A DNA stretch of 64,000 nt. Source: Mariniblastus fucicola. Its GTDB lineage: Bacteria; Planctomycetota; Planctomycetia; Pirellulales; Pirellulaceae. Shown here one piece after another: positions 61,719 to 64,000 of this stretch. Each line of letters opens with the position of its first letter. The first letter of the stretch is position 1. Both the position numbers and the translations under genes were made by a program. The notes under the pieces were generated by a model. The model made no database searches, was not told where the DNA came from, and saw only the letters and a program-made list of their open reading frames with translations. The stretch spans positions 5,208,001-5,272,000 of the forward strand of contig NZ_CP042912.1 of assembly GCF_008087665.1 (NCBI RefSeq), in the 5' to 3' direction.

Positions 61719-63302
61719 ATGACGAAATCCAAATCAGGCACACCCGACGCTGAACCGCAGTCCAACTATCGGGTCTCCAGGCTGGTTTCTTTCATTTTGC
61801 TGATCGGCGTGATCGCTATTTTGGGCGTGATCTTCTATCAGGTCATGTCCCGGTTTCTGATTCCGCTGTTTCTGTCCGCGTTGCTGGTCGTCATTTTTCG
61901 ACCGCTGCACGAATGGGTACTGGAAAAAGTCAACGGTCGCAATCAGGTCGGAGCACTCCTGACGACGTTGCTAATCCTGTTGTTGGTTCTGGTCCCCGTT
62001 TCGACGTTGATCTTCATGGCAGCCACCGAAGGCAGTGCCGTCTTTAAACAGATCAATACACCGAAAATCATTGACGACCTGTCCAGTGTCCGCTCGCGGT
62101 TGAATCTGGACATGCCGAACTCCCGTGAAATTCGTGCGATCGAGAATCGGCTGGGCTTGCTACAGAGCTCCATGGTGCTGGATGAGAAAGATCTGGAGTC
62201 TCACTCCTCATCCTTTTTTGAGATCATGGGCGATTCAATCAACATCGCGAACGCCAACGAGCTTGACTGGCCCGTCGAAGCAATCGAAGAAGACGCGGTC
62301 CCGCCGAGAGGTCTGCACGGCTATTGGCAGCGGTTTGGAAACGAATTGGGTTTGGCCAAACAGCTGCAGGTCGAGGTCGAGAAGGAGATCCGCAAGAAGT
62401 CCTCCGACCTGGAAGATTTTGCGGCGTCCAGCGGCGACAAACATGAAAAGATTCACGACTATATTAAAACTATCGGTAAAGCAAACACCGAGTTCCTGAA
62501 CTTCAAGTTCGAACTGCTCGGTGGTCGCACTCGAGCTTCGATTGTGGAAACAGCGAACCCGACCGGGGAAGAGCTTCAGCACTACACCAGCCAGTTCATT
62601 GGCTTTATACGCAACAAACTGTTCGCTCTGGGCGGATCGATTACTGCGTTCGTGACCAGCACGCTTTTCGGCAGCGTCATCATGATTATTGGGCTGTATT
62701 TTTTCCTGCTTGACGGTCCCGCGCTCCTGAAAAGCCTGCAGGGACTTTCGCCGATCGAAGACAAACACGAACAGGAACTGGTCGAAGAATTCGCTCGTGT
62801 CAGCCGCGCAGTCGTGCTCGCAACGTTGCTCTCTGCGGCAGTTCAGGGGTTGCTGGCCGGAGTCGGATTCTGGATCTGCGGACTCGATTCGATCTTTCTG
62901 CTGACACTGCTTTCAGCAGTTCTGGCGATGGTTCCTTTCGTGGGTGCGGCTTCTGTTTGGGTTCCTTGCGCGTTGTATCTTTTTTTCGTGGACAACAACC
63001 CTTACGCGGCGATCGGCTTGGCAATCTACGGCATGGCGGTAATTTCAATGGCGGACAATGTCATCAAGCCCTGGATTCTTCACGGACAATCGAATCTGCA
63101 TCCGCTGCTGGCGTTGCTTAGCGTGATCGGTGGCGTCGCGGTTTTGGGGCCGATCGGAATTCTGGTTGGACCCATGATCGTCGTATTTCTGCAGACATTG
63201 CTAAAAATCCTGCAACGCGAAATGCATCTGATGGAAAACATCAAACCGCCCGTTCTGGAGACGACAGCAGGTTCAGCGGTTCCCGAGTCTGATGATGCCT
63301 GA
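61719..63302 (+). CDS. AI-2E family transporter (UPF0118 permease)
   Basis: A 527-residue membrane protein. Helices in the N-terminal part (VSFILLIGVIAILGVIFYQV, FLIPLFLSALLVVIFRPL, LLTTLLILLLVLVPVSTLIFM), then a large soluble segment (about 110-290), then the typical C-terminal helices with IGLYFFLLDGPALLKSLQGLSP, VPFVGAASVWVPCALYLFF and ADNVIKPWILHGQSNLHPLLALLSVIGG. The family comprises exporters or regulators of autoinducer-2 and Na+/H+ exchangers; its substrate here is unknown. The gene overlaps the ankyrin gene by eleven bases. Confidence 0.9.
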   Translation: MTKSKSGTPDAEPQSNYRVSRLVSFILLIGVIAILGVIFYQVMSRFLIPLFLSALLVVIFRPLHEWVLEKVNGRNQVGALLTTLLILLLVLVPVSTLIFMAATEGSAVFKQINTPKIIDDLSSVRSRLNLDMPNSREIRAIENRLGLLQSSMVLDEKDLESHSSSFFEIMGDSINIANANELDWPVEAIEEDAVPPRGLHGYWQRFGNELGLAKQLQVEVEKEIRKKSSDLEDFAASSGDKHEKIHDYIKTIGKANTEFLNFKFELLGGRTRASIVETANPTGEELQHYTSQFIGFIRNKLFALGGSITAFVTSTLFGSVIMIIGLYFFLLDGPALLKSLQGLSPIEDKHEQELVEEFARVSRAVVLATLLSAAVQGLLAGVGFWICGLDSIFLLTLLSAVLAMVPFVGAASVWVPCALYLFFVDNNPYAAIGLAIYGMAVISMADNVIKPWILHGQSNLHPLLALLSVIGGVAVLGPIGILVGPMIVVFLQTLLKILQREMHLMENIKPPVLETTAGSAVPESDDA

Positions 63303-64000
63303 ACGCGATTCCGATTTGGCCAAACTTTTCGTCAACGCGATCCATAGCGGCGACGCAGACAAAGTGAATCGTCTCTTCGCCGAAGTCAACGGTCTGTCCG
63401 AGATCATCGACCAACCGTGGTGCCACTTCGACAGCCCACCGATTGTTGCGGCAAAACAAAACCGCGAACTGGTCGAAGTCCTTCTCAAACACGGAGCCGA
63501 CATCAACGCTCGATCGGCATGGTGGGCAGGCAGTTTTGGCGTGCTCGACGGTGTCGACCGCGACACGTTTGACTTTCTGATTTCACGCGGCGCGACACCA
63601 ACAGTTCACGCATGTGCTGCCCAGGGAATGGCAGACGAGGTACAGAACTTTTTAAACGCGGATTCGTCTTTGGCCAACGCTCGCGGCGGAGACGGACAGA
63701 CTCCGCTGCACGTCGTCGGCAGTACCGAAATCATCGACATCCTGCTGGGTTCCAACGCCGATCTTTCGACACGCTGCCTCGACCATTCGGCAACGCCCGC
63801 ACAGTACGCCGTGGACAAACCCAAACTCTGTCAGCATTTTCTGGCTGCGGGCGCTCAACCTGACATTTTCATGGCGGCCGCGCTGGGCGACATTGACCTC
63901 GCGATCAAAGTGCTTTCGGAACAGCCCGATGCGATCTCAACCCGAATTGGTCGTTGTCCGCGGACTTCTCCGATTCACCCAAGGTCGGATCGCCACATTT
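63292..64000 (+). CDS. Ankyrin-repeat protein (partial, 3' end outside window)
   Basis: The frame starts at ATG 63292 (or 63295) and is open to the window edge. Ankyrin repeats: DLAKLFVNAIHSGDADKVNRL, SPPIVAAKQNRELVEVLLKHG, ADINAR, HACAAQGMADEVQNFLN, QTPLHVVGSTEIIDILLGSN and FMAAALGDIDLAIKVLSE. These mediate protein binding; no catalytic domain is in the visible part. Overlap with the preceding transporter gene suggests co-transcription. Confidence 0.85.
   Translation, partial: MMPERDSDLAKLFVNAIHSGDADKVNRLFAEVNGLSEIIDQPWCHFDSPPIVAAKQNRELVEVLLKHGADINARSAWWAGSFGVLDGVDRDTFDFLISRGATPTVHACAAQGMADEVQNFLNADSSLANARGGDGQTPLHVVGSTEIIDILLGSNADLSTRCLDHSATPAQYAVDKPKLCQHFLAAGAQPDIFMAAALGDIDLAIKVLSEQPDAISTRIGRCPRTSPIHPRSDRHI

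Overview
The window reads as a marine planctomycete chromosome (Planctomycetota, probably Pirellulales). The evidence is a DUF1501 plus DUF1549/DUF1553 cytochrome-c pair, secreted CxPSR sulfatases, a sialate O-acetylesterase/DUF1080 fusion, a membrane protein with the NPYxSP start, a squalene-hopene-cyclase-type enzyme and an agarase/porphyranase-like enzyme. Genes lie on both strands in short operons. No phage, insertion sequence or CRISPR array was seen. A family of short palindromic (REP-like) repeats is scattered between genes and in one place lies inside a gene.

Layout. 1-12 kb: truncated SMP-30/gluconolactonase, an orphan beta-class DNA methyltransferase with an unknown C-terminal domain, the DUF1501/DUF1553 pair, an M48 membrane protease, a small sulfotransferase, and the esterase/DUF1080 fusion. 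12.4-17.1 kb: a minus-strand operon of class II terpene cyclase, a DUF116-polyprenyl synthase fusion and a chorismate-lyase-like protein. 19.1-27.2 kb: a nine- or ten-gene Mrp/Mbh-type cation/proton antiporter operon with three NuoL/M/N-like subunits. 27.5-35 kb: housekeeping and DNA repair (cysK, a frameshifted Uma2 gene, vsr, a glycosylase-like protein, a methyltransferase, thrC), then a repeat cluster. 35-38 kb: an AhpD-like gene with an in-frame UGA exactly at the second redox cysteine (candidate selenoprotein), a secreted protein with calcium-loop-like motifs, an esterase and a tRNA-Arg. 38.3-43.3 kb: a 1674-residue multi-PAS hybrid histidine kinase with a decayed CheB-like N-terminus. 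43.6-47 kb: a three-gene operon (GNAT-like, FAD oxidoreductase, condensation-domain-like acyltransferase). 47.5-55 kb: two sulfatases, a GH86-like enzyme and a Gfo/Idh/MocA oxidoreductase, consistent with degradation of sulfated red-algal galactan. 55.3-64 kb: a YhdH/AcuI-type reductase, a 29-residue membrane peptide gene with its own terminator, a halogenase-like flavoprotein, an M28 peptidase with beta-propeller and PDZ domains, an AI-2E family permease and a truncated ankyrin protein.

The most notable items are the candidate selenoprotein (35039-35659), the terpene cyclase/DUF116-prenyl synthase/chorismate-lyase-like operon with palindromic repeats inserted in frame in the cyclase, and the antiporter operon with three proton-channel subunits and histidine-rich loops. 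All functions are read from sequence motifs alone; no database search was run.
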